A stretch of DNA of 15,007 bases from Oscillospiraceae bacterium (lineage in GTDB: Bacteria > Bacillota > Clostridia > UMGS1810), in assembly GCA_022769845.1 (NCBI GenBank), contig JALEIO010000104.1:1-15007 (forward strand), written 5' to 3'. Both the position numbers and the translations under genes were made by a program. The notes beneath the pieces are model-generated. The model did no database searches, was not told the DNA's origin, and was given only the letters and a program-made list of their open reading frames with translations. Position 1 is the first letter of the stretch. Each line of letters starts with the position of its first letter. Below are positions 1 to 7,470 of the stretch, one piece after another.

Positions 1-1
1 A

Positions 2-922
2 AAGTATGCCGTTGAGGTTGCGAGTACCGGTTCCATAAACAAGGCGGCGGAAAATCTTTATATGAATCAGCCAAATTTAAGCCGCGCCATAAAGGAGCTT
101 GAGGAGCATCTCGGCATTTCGATTTTTGAGCGCACAACCCGCGGAATGATTGTCACAAGCGAGGGCGAAAAGTTTTTGGAATATGCGCGCAAAATTCTTG
201 CGCAAATTGACGAGGTGGAAAACATCTATAAGCGCAAAAGGGGAGACAAACAGCGGTTTTCGGCGTCTGTGCCCAGGGCAAGCTATATTGCCGACGCATT
301 TTTGTCGCTCAATAAATTTATTGACAAAAACGAGCCGTCCGAAGTTTTTTATCAGGAAACAAATTCAATGACAACCGTGAGCAATGTTGTGAACGGAGTT
401 TGCAAAATCGGCGTTATACGTTATGAGGTAAATTACGACAGGTATTTTAAACGGCTTTTGGATGAAAAAAATCTTTCGTACGAGCTTATAGCCGAGTTTG
501 AATATGTTATTGCAATGAGTAAAAACCACGCTCTTGCAAATAAGAAAAATATAAGCATTGATGACTTGTCGCCGTATACCGAGATTGTGCATACCGATTT
601 GTCAACGCCGCCTCAACCGTTTTCGCAACACAAAAAAGATATGGATGATGATAATATAAAAAAGCGGATTTTTCTTTTTGACAGGGCAAGTCAGTTTGAC
701 ATTCTTTCGGAAAATGACGATAGTTTTATGTGGGTTTCGCCACTTCCGAAAAGATTTTGTGAAAAGTATAATCTTTTGGAGAAAAAATGCACCGAAAACA
801 AAAAGATTTATAAGGATATGCTTATTTACCGAGACGATTACAAGCTTTCAAAGCTGGATAAAGCCTTTATTTCGGAGATTTGCCGCATAAAGCGCGAGTG
901 CTTTAACAAAGCCGATATATAG
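2..922 (+). CDS. LysR-type transcriptional regulator, 5' end outside window
   Basis: DNA-binding regulator of the LysR family. The frame is open from base 2, so the gene starts left of the window; about 7-10 N-terminal residues are missing, judged from the usual family start. The ATG at 62 is internal, because the reading frame before it already encodes the first helices of the winged helix-turn-helix (KYAVEVASTGSINKAAENLY). The recognition helix (MNQPNLSRAIKELEEHLG) and the linker (FERTTRGMIVTSEGE) follow directly. The remaining residues match the position of the periplasmic-binding-protein-like effector domain, too diverged for me to name an effector. About 307 residues are visible, normal for the family. 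It is co-directional with the kinase/hydrogenase genes, but a promoter lies between, so joint transcription is not needed. Its target is unknown. Confidence 0.93.
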   Translation, partial: KYAVEVASTGSINKAAENLYMNQPNLSRAIKELEEHLGISIFERTTRGMIVTSEGEKFLEYARKILAQIDEVENIYKRKRGDKQRFSASVPRASYIADAFLSLNKFIDKNEPSEVFYQETNSMTTVSNVVNGVCKIGVIRYEVNYDRYFKRLLDEKNLSYELIAEFEYVIAMSKNHALANKKNISIDDLSPYTEIVHTDLSTPPQPFSQHKKDMDDDNIKKRIFLFDRASQFDILSENDDSFMWVSPLPKRFCEKYNLLEKKCTENKKIYKDMLIYRDDYKLSKLDKAFISEICRIKRECFNKADI

Positions 923-933
923 TTTTTGATATA

Positions 934-963
934 TTGATATATTTATTTTACTATTCCTAATAT
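934..963 (+). promoter_or_regulatory. Putative sigma-A promoter upstream of the kinase/hydrogenase genes
   Basis: TTGATA (934-939) is followed after 18 bases by TAATAT (958-963). The expected start of transcription is near 970. The -35 lies in a tandem 8-bp repeat GATATATT (928-935 and 936-943). The region is very AT-rich, so a chance match is possible. Support comes from the operator-like palindrome immediately downstream. Confidence 0.5.
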
Positions 964-972
964 GATAAAACT

Positions 973-990
973 ATGTTAAAATTTTAACAA
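973..990. promoter_or_regulatory. Rex-like operator (NADH/NAD+ redox sensor site)
   Basis: The sequence ATGTTAAAATTTTAACAA matches the Clostridia/Firmicutes Rex consensus TTGTTAANNNNTTAACAA at every fixed base except the first. Its core GTTAAAATTTTAAC (975-988) is a perfect 14-bp palindrome. It sits right at or after the predicted transcription start, where a bound repressor would block transcription. Rex commonly controls fermentation and hydrogenase genes in Clostridia. No rex gene is in the window, and an AT-rich palindrome can arise by chance. Confidence 0.5.
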
Positions 991-1127
991 ACGTATATTT
1001 GGCGTTTTGCGGCTTTTTCCGGTAAAATTATATTAAATATGAAGACGAAAAATTATGCAGTGACATAAAGCGCAGAAAGTCTTGAAGCAGTTTTTACATC
1101 CTTTGCGGGCAAGATAAAAATGATGTA

Positions 1128-1150
1128 TCTTGACGCGTGCTGCGTCAAGA
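1128..1150 (+). promoter_or_regulatory. Perfect 9-bp stem-loop in the leader of the kinase-like gene
   Basis: TCTTGACGC (1128-1136) and GCGTCAAGA (1142-1150) are exact inverted repeats around a 5-base loop. No T-run follows, so this is not a standard terminator. It lies 13 bases before the ribosome binding site AAAGGAAG (1163-1170). It could be a protein-binding dyad or a leader hairpin. The rest of 923-1180 holds only the promoter and Rex-like site. Confidence 0.5.
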
Positions 1151-1180
1151 ATACCGAATTATAAAGGAAGATAGATAAAA

Positions 1181-1930
1181 ATGAAACCGGAAAAAATTAT
1201 TGCTGTAAGAAACAACAAAACAATTTACCGAGACGGCGACAACTGCATAAAGGTGTTTGGCGCGGACTACTCAAAGGCGGACGTTTTGAACGAAGCGCTC
1301 AATCAGGCGAGAATGGAAGAAACGGGACTTAATATTCCCAAAATCAGCGAGGTTACTGTTTTGGACGAAAAATGGGCTATTGTTTCGGACTTTATAAAGG
1401 GCAAAACACTTGCGCAGCTGATGAAGGAAAATCCCGAAAAAAAGACGGAATATATAAATACTTTGGTGGATTTGCAGCTTGAAATACACTCGAAAAAATG
1501 CAGCCTTTTAAATAATCTGTACGATAAAATGAAAATAAAAATTTCTCAAAGCGTGCTTGATAAGGCAGCGCGCGACGAACTCTATAAGCGTCTTGAGGCT
1601 ATGCCGCACCACGATAAGGTTTGTCACGGCGATTTTAATCCGAGCAATATTATAATTGCCGATGACGGCAAGGCGTATATAATCGACTGGGCGCACGCTT
1701 CCCAAGGAAATGCCTCTGCCGACGCGGCCGGAACCTATCTTTCGTTTTGCTTGGACGGCGATATTGACGGCGCCGGAAAATATCTTGATATATTCTGTCA
1801 AAAAAGCGGCACGGCAAAGCATTATGTTCAAAAATGGATGCCCATTGTTGCGGCGGTTAAGTCGGTAAAGGGCAACGAAAAGGAAAGAGAATTTTTTCTT
1901 TCCTGCGTTAACGTTACAGATGATGAGTAA
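1181..1930 (+). CDS. APH-fold phosphotransferase (protein-kinase-like), TIGR02172-like
   Basis: Small kinase-like protein of 249 residues with the aminoglycoside/choline phosphotransferase fold. The catalytic loop is HGDFNPSN (H149, D151, N156) and the metal-binding motif is IIDWAHAS (D169), followed by an Asp/Ala-rich segment (GNASADAAGTYLSF). This motif set resembles the TIGR02172 family described first as Fibrobacter paralogs and common in Clostridia. The substrate is unknown. Annotation as antibiotic resistance would be unjustified from sequence alone. The start is well supported by AAAGGAAG 10 bases upstream. It precedes the hydrogenase genes by 102 bases on the same strand and may share their promoter, although a functional link is not established. 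No signal peptide or membrane segment is visible, so it should be cytoplasmic. Confidence 0.85.
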   Translation: MKPEKIIAVRNNKTIYRDGDNCIKVFGADYSKADVLNEALNQARMEETGLNIPKISEVTVLDEKWAIVSDFIKGKTLAQLMKENPEKKTEYINTLVDLQLEIHSKKCSLLNNLYDKMKIKISQSVLDKAARDELYKRLEAMPHHDKVCHGDFNPSNIIIADDGKAYIIDWAHASQGNASADAAGTYLSFCLDGDIDGAGKYLDIFCQKSGTAKHYVQKWMPIVAAVKSVKGNEKEREFFLSCVNVTDDE

Positions 1931-1938
1931 AAAATTTT

Positions 1939-1990
1939 CCGCATAAAATTTTACGAAACGCCGACAAAACGCGCCGTTTCCAAAATGCGG
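1939..1990 (+). promoter_or_regulatory. Nested inverted repeats between kinase-like gene and hydrogenase genes
   Basis: CCGCAT (1939-1944) pairs with ATGCGG (1985-1990), and inside it GAAACG (1955-1960) pairs with CGTTTC (1975-1980). The linkers are AT-rich. No T-run follows, so this is not a clear terminator. It may be an mRNA processing or stability structure or a leader for the hydrogenase genes. An independent promoter just after it is not convincing. Confidence 0.35.
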
Positions 1991-2032
1991 AGATACATAT
2001 AAATATTATAAAATTTTCGGAGGTAAAAGAAA

Positions 2033-2275
2033 ATGAAAGTTACGGTATGTATTGGAAGTTCATGTCACATTAAAGGCTCAAGGCAGGTTGTTGAGCAGCT
2101 GCAGTCTCTTATTTCGGAAAATAATCTTACCGATAAGGTTGAGCTTGGCGGCACGTTTTGTATGGGCAGATGCCAGGAGGGTGTTTGCGTGACGGTGGAC
2201 GATAATTTTCACTCGGTAACTCCCGAGGGAACAAAGGATTTTTTTGAAAAGGAAATAAAAAGCGCAGTTATGTAA
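2033..2275 (+). CDS. Thioredoxin-like [2Fe-2S] ferredoxin domain protein
   Basis: An 80-residue protein made of a single thioredoxin-like [2Fe-2S] domain, as found in the NuoE/HydC type subunits of hydrogenases and complex I. The four expected ligands are visible as C6-x4-C11 and C43-x3-C47 (FCMGRC); C52 is an extra cysteine. Full NuoE/HydC subunits are about 150-170 residues with an N-terminal helical part, which is missing here, so this is the stand-alone short form. It probably moves electrons to or from the neighbouring hydrogenase proteins. The start is fixed by a strong GGAGG at 2019-2023, 9 bases before the ATG. It is the first gene of the tight block; the next gene starts 25 bases after its stop. 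Confidence 0.88.
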   Translation: MKVTVCIGSSCHIKGSRQVVEQLQSLISENNLTDKVELGGTFCMGRCQEGVCVTVDDNFHSVTPEGTKDFFEKEIKSAVM

Positions 2276-2300
2276 TCGCAAAAAGGAGAGATAAAAGTCA

Positions 2301-3974
2301 ATGCCAAACTGTCTTACGCTGAAAAAATCAAACTGTAAGAATTGCTACAAATGTATAAGGCACTGCCCTGTAAAATCAATTCGTTTTTCGGGCAATCAGG
2401 CTCATATTGTGGGCAATGAGTGTATTTTGTGCGGTCAGTGCTTTGTTGTTTGTCCGCAAAATGCAAAGGAAATTGTTGATGAAACAGAGAAAACAAAGGT
2501 ATTTTTGCAGAGCGGCGACCCTGTTTTTGTAAGTCTCGCCCCGTCTTTTATAGCAAACTATGACGGAGTGGGAATAAATTCTATGAAAAAGGCGCTTAAA
2601 AAGCTCGGCTTTTTTGACGTTGAAGAAACCGCTGTGGGCGCGACTATTGTGAAAAAAGAATATGACAGAATTTTAAACGAAGAAGACCGTGACATTCTTA
2701 TTTCGTCCTGCTGTCATTCGGTAAACCTTCTTATTCAAAAGTATTTTCCGAAAGAGCTGATTTACCTCGCAGACGTTGTTTCGCCTATGCAGGCGCACTG
2801 TCTTGATATAAAAAAGCGATATCCGAACGCAAAAACAGTGTTTATAGGTCCGTGCGTTGCAAAAAAGGACGAAGCCGAGCATTATGAGGGTATTGTTGAC
2901 AGCGTTCTTACGTTTGAGGAGCTTACAAACTGGCTGAAAAGTGAAAATATTGAGCTTGAGCCTGAAATGGATCAAAACGAATTCAGCCGTGCGAGGTTTT
3001 TCCCCACAAACGGCGGTATTCTTAAAACTATGGCAAAAAGTGCCGAAAAGTATACATACATGGCTATAGACGGAGTGGATAATTGTATTGCGGCGCTCAA
3101 AGATATTGAAAGCGGAAAAATTCACAACTGCTTTATTGAAATGTCAGCGTGCGCAGGAAGCTGTGTCGGCGGCCCTGTTATGGAAAAATATCACCGTATG
3201 CCAATCCGCGATTATGCCGCGGTGGCACGTTATGCAGGCAATAAGGATTTTGACGTTCCGCAGCCTGATTCGTTCGACCTTAAAAAGCATTTTGAGTTTA
3301 TTGAGCATAAGCTGCAAATGCCGAGCGATTACGAAATTAATGAAATACTTCGTCAGATGGGTAAAATGAAACCCAGCGACGAGCTTAACTGCGGCTCGTG
3401 TGGTTATAACACCTGCCGCGACAAAGCTATTGCAATTTATCAGGGAAAGGCGGAAATTTCGATGTGCCTCCCGTATCTTAAGGATAAGGCGGAGAGCTTT
3501 TCGGATAATATTGTTAACAATACACCCAACGGAATTATTGTTGTTAACGAAAAATTGGAGGTTCAGCAAATTAATAATGCGGCGCGAAATATTATAAATC
3601 TTCGCTCTGCGTCTGATATTCTGGGCGACCAAGTTGTGCGTATTCTCGACCCCAAGGTGTTTACCGACGCTATGCGCGGCGAGGAAGCAAAAAACAAGCT
3701 GGTTTATCTTGCGGAGTACAATAAATACGTTGAGCAAACCGTTATTTACGATTCGGCAAACAGGCTTGTAATTTGTATTATGCGCGACGTTACCGAGGAG
3801 GAAAAGGCGCGCGAAAAGAAAGAGATTATCAGCCGCAATACGGTTGAAACCGCCGACAAGGTTGTTGACAAGCAGATGCGCATAGTACAGGAAATTGCAT
3901 CGCTTTTGGGTGAAACGGCCGCCGAAACAAAAATTGCGCTTTCCAAGCTTAAGGAGTCGATTTTAGATGAATAA
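2301..3974 (+). CDS. Putative sensory [FeFe] hydrogenase with PAS domain (HydS-like, group C)
   Basis: A 557-residue modular Fe-S protein. Residues 12-52 form a two-[4Fe-4S] ferredoxin domain (C12/15/18/22 and C41/44/47/51). Residues about 70-330 form the H-cluster domain: L1 is SSCCH (C137, C138), L2 is GPCVAKK (C185) and L3 is MSACAGSCVGG (C284, C288). An extra FeS domain follows (CGSCGYNTC, C364/367/372, with C389), then a PAS domain at about 398-500 and a charged helical, probably coiled-coil tail. Fusion to PAS is the hallmark of HydS/group C hydrogenases, believed to sense H2 or redox state rather than turn it over quickly. L1 has His where catalytic enzymes have Pro, and L2 has Gly where they have Met. 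It has no kinase or cyclase output domain; the phosphatase gene overlapping its end by 8 bases is the likely output. GGAGAG 10 bases upstream supports the start. Confidence 0.92.
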   Translation: MPNCLTLKKSNCKNCYKCIRHCPVKSIRFSGNQAHIVGNECILCGQCFVVCPQNAKEIVDETEKTKVFLQSGDPVFVSLAPSFIANYDGVGINSMKKALKKLGFFDVEETAVGATIVKKEYDRILNEEDRDILISSCCHSVNLLIQKYFPKELIYLADVVSPMQAHCLDIKKRYPNAKTVFIGPCVAKKDEAEHYEGIVDSVLTFEELTNWLKSENIELEPEMDQNEFSRARFFPTNGGILKTMAKSAEKYTYMAIDGVDNCIAALKDIESGKIHNCFIEMSACAGSCVGGPVMEKYHRMPIRDYAAVARYAGNKDFDVPQPDSFDLKKHFEFIEHKLQMPSDYEINEILRQMGKMKPSDELNCGSCGYNTCRDKAIAIYQGKAEISMCLPYLKDKAESFSDNIVNNTPNGIIVVNEKLEVQQINNAARNIINLRSASDILGDQVVRILDPKVFTDAMRGEEAKNKLVYLAEYNKYVEQTVIYDSANRLVICIMRDVTEEEKAREKKEIISRNTVETADKVVDKQMRIVQEIASLLGETAAETKIALSKLKESILDE

Positions 3975-5139
3975 CCTATGCGCCGATATTGGATACAAAA
4001 GTATAAATCACAGTGGTGAACAGCTATGCGGCGACCATGTTGACATTATAAACCGCGATGAAAATTCTGCCGTTGTTGTGCTTGCCGACGGTTTGGGCAG
4101 CGGTGTCAAAGCGAGCATTTTATCCACGCTTACTTCAAAAATTATTTCCACTATGATGGCGGATGGACTGTCGCTTGAAGACTGCGTTGAAACAATTGCC
4201 GCAACGCTTCCGATTTGCTCGGTAAGAAAGGTTGCGTATTCCACGTTTACCATTATTCATTTAATCAATAACGAAACGGCAGAAATTATTCAGTATGACA
4301 ATCCGCTTGTTATACTTATACGAAACGGAAAAAATTATGATTATCCTAAAACTGAGCTTAATATAGGCGGCAAAAAAATATATAAGTCGGTTATAAGCCT
4401 TGAAGAGAACGATATTTTTGTTGCAATGAGCGACGGCTGTCCTCACGCGGGTATCGGCACGGCGTATAATTTCGGCTGGGAGCGCGACGATATTATAAAT
4501 TTTGTAGAAACCGTTTCAGTTGCCGGATATACCGCAAAAACGCTGTCTACAATTATTGCTGACGAGTGCGACAAGCTTTACGGCTTTGAGCCGGGCGACG
4601 ACGCAACCGCGTGTGTTGTGCATATAAGAAAAAGAGAGCCTATGAATATTTTGTTCGGTCCGCCGTCTAACCGTGACGACTGCGACCGTATGATGTCGCT
4701 GTTTTTCTCGAAGGAAGGAAAGCATATAATCTGCGGCGGCACAACCTCGTCGATTGCGGCAAAATATCTTGGCAAGCCGTTAAGAGCAAGCCTTAATTTT
4801 GAGCAGTCCGACGTTCCGCCCATTGCGTATATTGACGGTGTGGATTTGGTTACCGAGGGCGTTATCACCATAAACAAGGTTTTGACTTATGCAAAGGATT
4901 ATATAGACGACAACGAAAGCTACACGCAGTGGAGCTGCAAGCGCGACGGCGCGTCACTTATCTGCCGTTTGCTTTTTGAGGAGGCTACCGATATAAACTT
5001 TTTTGTAGGACGGGCAATAAACCCCGCGCATCAAAATCCCGAGCTTCCCATAAATTTTAACATTAAGATGAATCTTGTAAAAGAACTTTCGGAGTGCCTG
5101 CGCAAGATGGGAAAACGAATTAAGATAAGCTATTTTTAA
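3967..5139 (+). CDS. SpoIIE-family (PP2C-like) serine/threonine phosphatase with extra C-terminal domain
   Basis: A 390-residue soluble phosphatase. Residues 1 to about 217 form a SpoIIE/PP2C-like domain with its metal-binding acidic motifs: ADGLGSG (D41), SDG (D156) and GDDATA (D211/D212). This class removes phosphate from Ser/Thr proteins, often anti-sigma-factor antagonists. Residues about 218-390 form a second domain I cannot name, beginning GPPSNRDDCDRMM and containing HIICGGTTSS. There is no membrane segment and no own sensor domain. Its ATG overlaps the sensory hydrogenase gene by 8 bases, so the two are translationally coupled and probably form one signalling unit. No anti-sigma kinase, antagonist or sigma factor gene is in the window, so the substrate is unknown. 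The group B hydrogenase gene follows directly. Confidence 0.9.
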   Translation: MNNLCADIGYKSINHSGEQLCGDHVDIINRDENSAVVVLADGLGSGVKASILSTLTSKIISTMMADGLSLEDCVETIAATLPICSVRKVAYSTFTIIHLINNETAEIIQYDNPLVILIRNGKNYDYPKTELNIGGKKIYKSVISLEENDIFVAMSDGCPHAGIGTAYNFGWERDDIINFVETVSVAGYTAKTLSTIIADECDKLYGFEPGDDATACVVHIRKREPMNILFGPPSNRDDCDRMMSLFFSKEGKHIICGGTTSSIAAKYLGKPLRASLNFEQSDVPPIAYIDGVDLVTEGVITINKVLTYAKDYIDDNESYTQWSCKRDGASLICRLLFEEATDINFFVGRAINPAHQNPELPINFNIKMNLVKELSECLRKMGKRIKISYF

Positions 5140-5156
5140 AAGGGTGTGTGAGAATA

Positions 5157-6581
5157 ATGAGAAAATTTGATACAAAGGTGCAGCATTTAAAATATAAAGT
5201 GCTTCGTGAGGTTGCACGTCAGGCGTGGAGTGATACCCTGCTTAAAAATGTGCTTGAAATACCTAAAATCATAGTGCCGGGAAACACTCCGACAATGCGT
5301 TGCTGCGTATATAAGGAAAGGGCAATTTTAGAGGAACGGGTTAAGCTTGCAATGGGCGGAGACAGCGGTAATCCCAATGTAATTGAGGTTATAGAAATTG
5401 CCTGCGATGAATGTCCCGTAGGCGGATATGAAGTTACAAATGCATGCCGCGGATGTCTTGCGCACAGGTGTGAGGATGTTTGCAAGAGGGGCGCTATAAC
5501 CTTTGACAGCAACCATGTTGCGCACATTGACAAAACAAAATGCGTTGAGTGCGGCGCGTGCGCGAAGGTTTGCCCGTATACCGCGATTGTAAGCAGAAAG
5601 CGTCCGTGTCAGAACGCGTGCAAAATTAAGGCAATTTCGATGAATGAAAACAAGGCGGCGGCAATTGATAACGATAAATGCATTTCGTGCGGCGCGTGCG
5701 TTTATCAGTGCCCGTTCGGCGCTATTATGGATAAATCGTTTATTCTCGACGTTATCGAATTGCTCAAAAAAAGCCTTGCAGATAAAAACTACAAGCTTTA
5801 TGCAATTGTTGCACCGTCAATTTCGAGTCAGTTTACCTATGCAAAATTGGGACAGGTTATAACAGGTCTTAAAAAGCTTGGCTTCCACACGGTTATTGAG
5901 GCGGCTCTCGGTGCGGATATGGTTGCTCAGGCGGAGTCAAAGGAGCTCGCGGAAAAGAAATTTTTAACAAGTTCGTGCTGTCCTGCATTTGTGTCGTATA
6001 TTGAGAAAAATTTCCCCGATTTGGTGCCGTTTGTGTCGCACAATTTATCGCCTATGGCAACAATAGCAAAATATATAAAAGATACTACCGAAAATGCAAA
6101 AATCGTATTTATTGGACCTTGTACCGCAAAAAAAGCCGAGGTTCAAAGAGATAGGGTTAAGCCATATGTTGACGCGGTTTTGACCTTTGAAGAATTGCAG
6201 GCGCTTTTTGACAGCAGAGATATGGACATAACAACTCTCGAGGAGGGCGTTTTGGACAATGCGTCGTATTTCGGACGTATTTTTGCGCGCTGCGGTGGTC
6301 TTGCAGACGCGGTTGCGGAAGGCTTGAAGGAGCAGGGGCTTGATGATTTTGAGCTTAAGGCAGTATCGTGCGACGGAATTGAGCAGTGCCGTGTTGCGCT
6401 TCTTAAAAAGAGCAAAAATCTTTTGGATGCAAACTTTATTGAGGGAATGGCGTGTATCGGAGGCTGCATAGGCGGCGCAGGATGCCTTACTCACGGCGAG
6501 AAAAACAAGCTTGACGTTGATAAATACGGCAGGGAGGCGCTTGAAAAAACCATTGCCGACGCAGTTTCGGTGTTAAAATAG
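5157..6581 (+). CDS. [FeFe] hydrogenase, group B type (TIGR04105-like)
   Basis: Monomeric hydrogenase of 474 residues, predicted to reduce protons or oxidise H2 with ferredoxin as partner. The N-terminal part (residues about 80-190) is very Cys-rich, with CDECP (C83) and CRGC followed by two ferredoxin-type motifs, CVECGACAKVCP (from C129) and CISCGACVYQCP (from C175). The H-cluster domain has L1 TSSCCPAF (C274, C275), L2 GPCTAKK (C322) and L3 GMACIGGCIGG (C433, C437). The Cys-rich N-terminus plus GPC in L2 is characteristic of the group B1/B3 family, whose physiology is poorly known. An alternative GTG start at 5148 exists; I prefer the ATG at 5157 because the AGGG at 5141-5144 is too close to the GTG. 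It is the last gene of the block. No hairpin terminator follows, only a T-run. The maturases HydE, HydF and HydG must be encoded elsewhere. Confidence 0.92.
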   Translation: MRKFDTKVQHLKYKVLREVARQAWSDTLLKNVLEIPKIIVPGNTPTMRCCVYKERAILEERVKLAMGGDSGNPNVIEVIEIACDECPVGGYEVTNACRGCLAHRCEDVCKRGAITFDSNHVAHIDKTKCVECGACAKVCPYTAIVSRKRPCQNACKIKAISMNENKAAAIDNDKCISCGACVYQCPFGAIMDKSFILDVIELLKKSLADKNYKLYAIVAPSISSQFTYAKLGQVITGLKKLGFHTVIEAALGADMVAQAESKELAEKKFLTSSCCPAFVSYIEKNFPDLVPFVSHNLSPMATIAKYIKDTTENAKIVFIGPCTAKKAEVQRDRVKPYVDAVLTFEELQALFDSRDMDITTLEEGVLDNASYFGRIFARCGGLADAVAEGLKEQGLDDFELKAVSCDGIEQCRVALLKKSKNLLDANFIEGMACIGGCIGGAGCLTHGEKNKLDVDKYGREALEKTIADAVSVLK

Positions 6582-6621
6582 CAATAAACTTTTTTCATAA
6601 TATAAATATTTAAAAATTTAG

Positions 6622-6650
6622 TTGATTAATTTGCGAAAATGTGTTAGAAT
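6622..6650 (+). promoter_or_regulatory. Extended -10 promoter of the amino acid ABC importer
   Basis: TTGATT (6622-6627), a 17-base spacer, and TAGAAT (6645-6650) preceded by TG at 6642-6643, giving an extended -10 (TGtTAGAAT). The position, 37 bases before the binding-protein ATG, is ideal. No regulator-binding dyad or riboswitch is evident in 6582-6686. Confidence 0.75.
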
Positions 6651-6686
6651 AAAACTAACTATATTAAAGAAAGGAAAGATGAAAAA

Positions 6687-7454
6687 ATGTTTAAAAGAGT
6701 GTTTGGTATCATTCTCGCAGTCGTTATGTGCTTATCGTTTGTTTCTTGCGGCGGCGAAAAAAAATCAGGCGAAAAGGTTTATAAAATTGCCACAGATACG
6801 GCTTTTCCGCCATTTGAAATTCCCGACGTAAACGGCTCGGATAAGCTTACGGGTATTGATATTGATGTCCTTGCAGCTATCGCGGAGGATCAAGGATTTA
6901 AGTATGAGCTTGATGTTTTGGGCTTTGACGCAGCGGTTGTTGCGCTTGAATCCAATCAGGCAGACGCTGTTATGGCAGGTATGAGCATCACCGATAAAAG
7001 AAAACAAACATATGATTTTTCCGCTCCCTACTATGATTCGGGCGTTGTAATGGCTATTGCCGCAAACAACGACACTATCAAGGAGTATAAAGACCTTGCG
7101 GGCAAAAAGGTTGCCGCAAAAAGAGGCACAGAGGGTGCGGACTTTGCCGAAAAGCTTAAAGAACAGTACGGCTTTGACATTACGCTTTTTGACGATTCTC
7201 CAACAATGTATATGGATGTAACATCGGGAAATTCGGCTGCATGCTTTGAGGATTATCCTGTAATGGGCTACGGCATTTCTCAGGGCAACGGACTTAAAAT
7301 GGTTACCGATATGGAACAGGGCTCTTCCTATGGTTTTGCTGTAATGAAGGGTAAAAATGCAGAACTTCTTGAAATGTTTGACAAAGGTCTTGAAAACATT
7401 AAGGCAAGCGGCAAATATCAGGAAATTCTCGATAAATACATAAGCAGAAATTAA
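6687..7454 (+). CDS. Polar amino acid ABC transporter substrate-binding lipoprotein
   Basis: Family 3 solute-binding protein (PF00497 type) of 255 residues that captures a polar amino acid outside the membrane and hands it to the permease. A signal peptide with the lipobox-like FVSC (C21) anchors it as a lipoprotein. The mature part starts with the typical strand VYKIATDTAFPPFEI, followed by GIDIDVLAAIAED and the second-lobe element AGKKVAAKRGTEGADFAEKL. The exact ligand (glutamine, arginine, histidine, cystine) cannot be told from sequence alone. AAGGAAAG at 6671-6678 sets the start at 6687; an ATG at 6679 is out of frame. It is the first gene of a three-gene importer operon, with a hairpin behind it that should make it more abundant than the membrane components. 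Confidence 0.93.
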   Translation: MFKRVFGIILAVVMCLSFVSCGGEKKSGEKVYKIATDTAFPPFEIPDVNGSDKLTGIDIDVLAAIAEDQGFKYELDVLGFDAAVVALESNQADAVMAGMSITDKRKQTYDFSAPYYDSGVVMAIAANNDTIKEYKDLAGKKVAAKRGTEGADFAEKLKEQYGFDITLFDDSPTMYMDVTSGNSAACFEDYPVMGYGISQGNGLKMVTDMEQGSSYGFAVMKGKNAELLEMFDKGLENIKASGKYQEILDKYISRN

Positions 7455-7470
7455 CTTTATTAAGGCTGCC

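Noticed and set aside
1181..1930. Aminoglycoside resistance gene
   Set aside because: Only the general APH fold and catalytic motifs are visible; the sequence resembles the TIGR02172 group of unknown substrate, so a resistance label is not warranted.
6582..6621. Rho-independent terminator after the group B hydrogenase gene
   Set aside because: A T-run (about 6590-6595) is present, but no GC stem precedes it.
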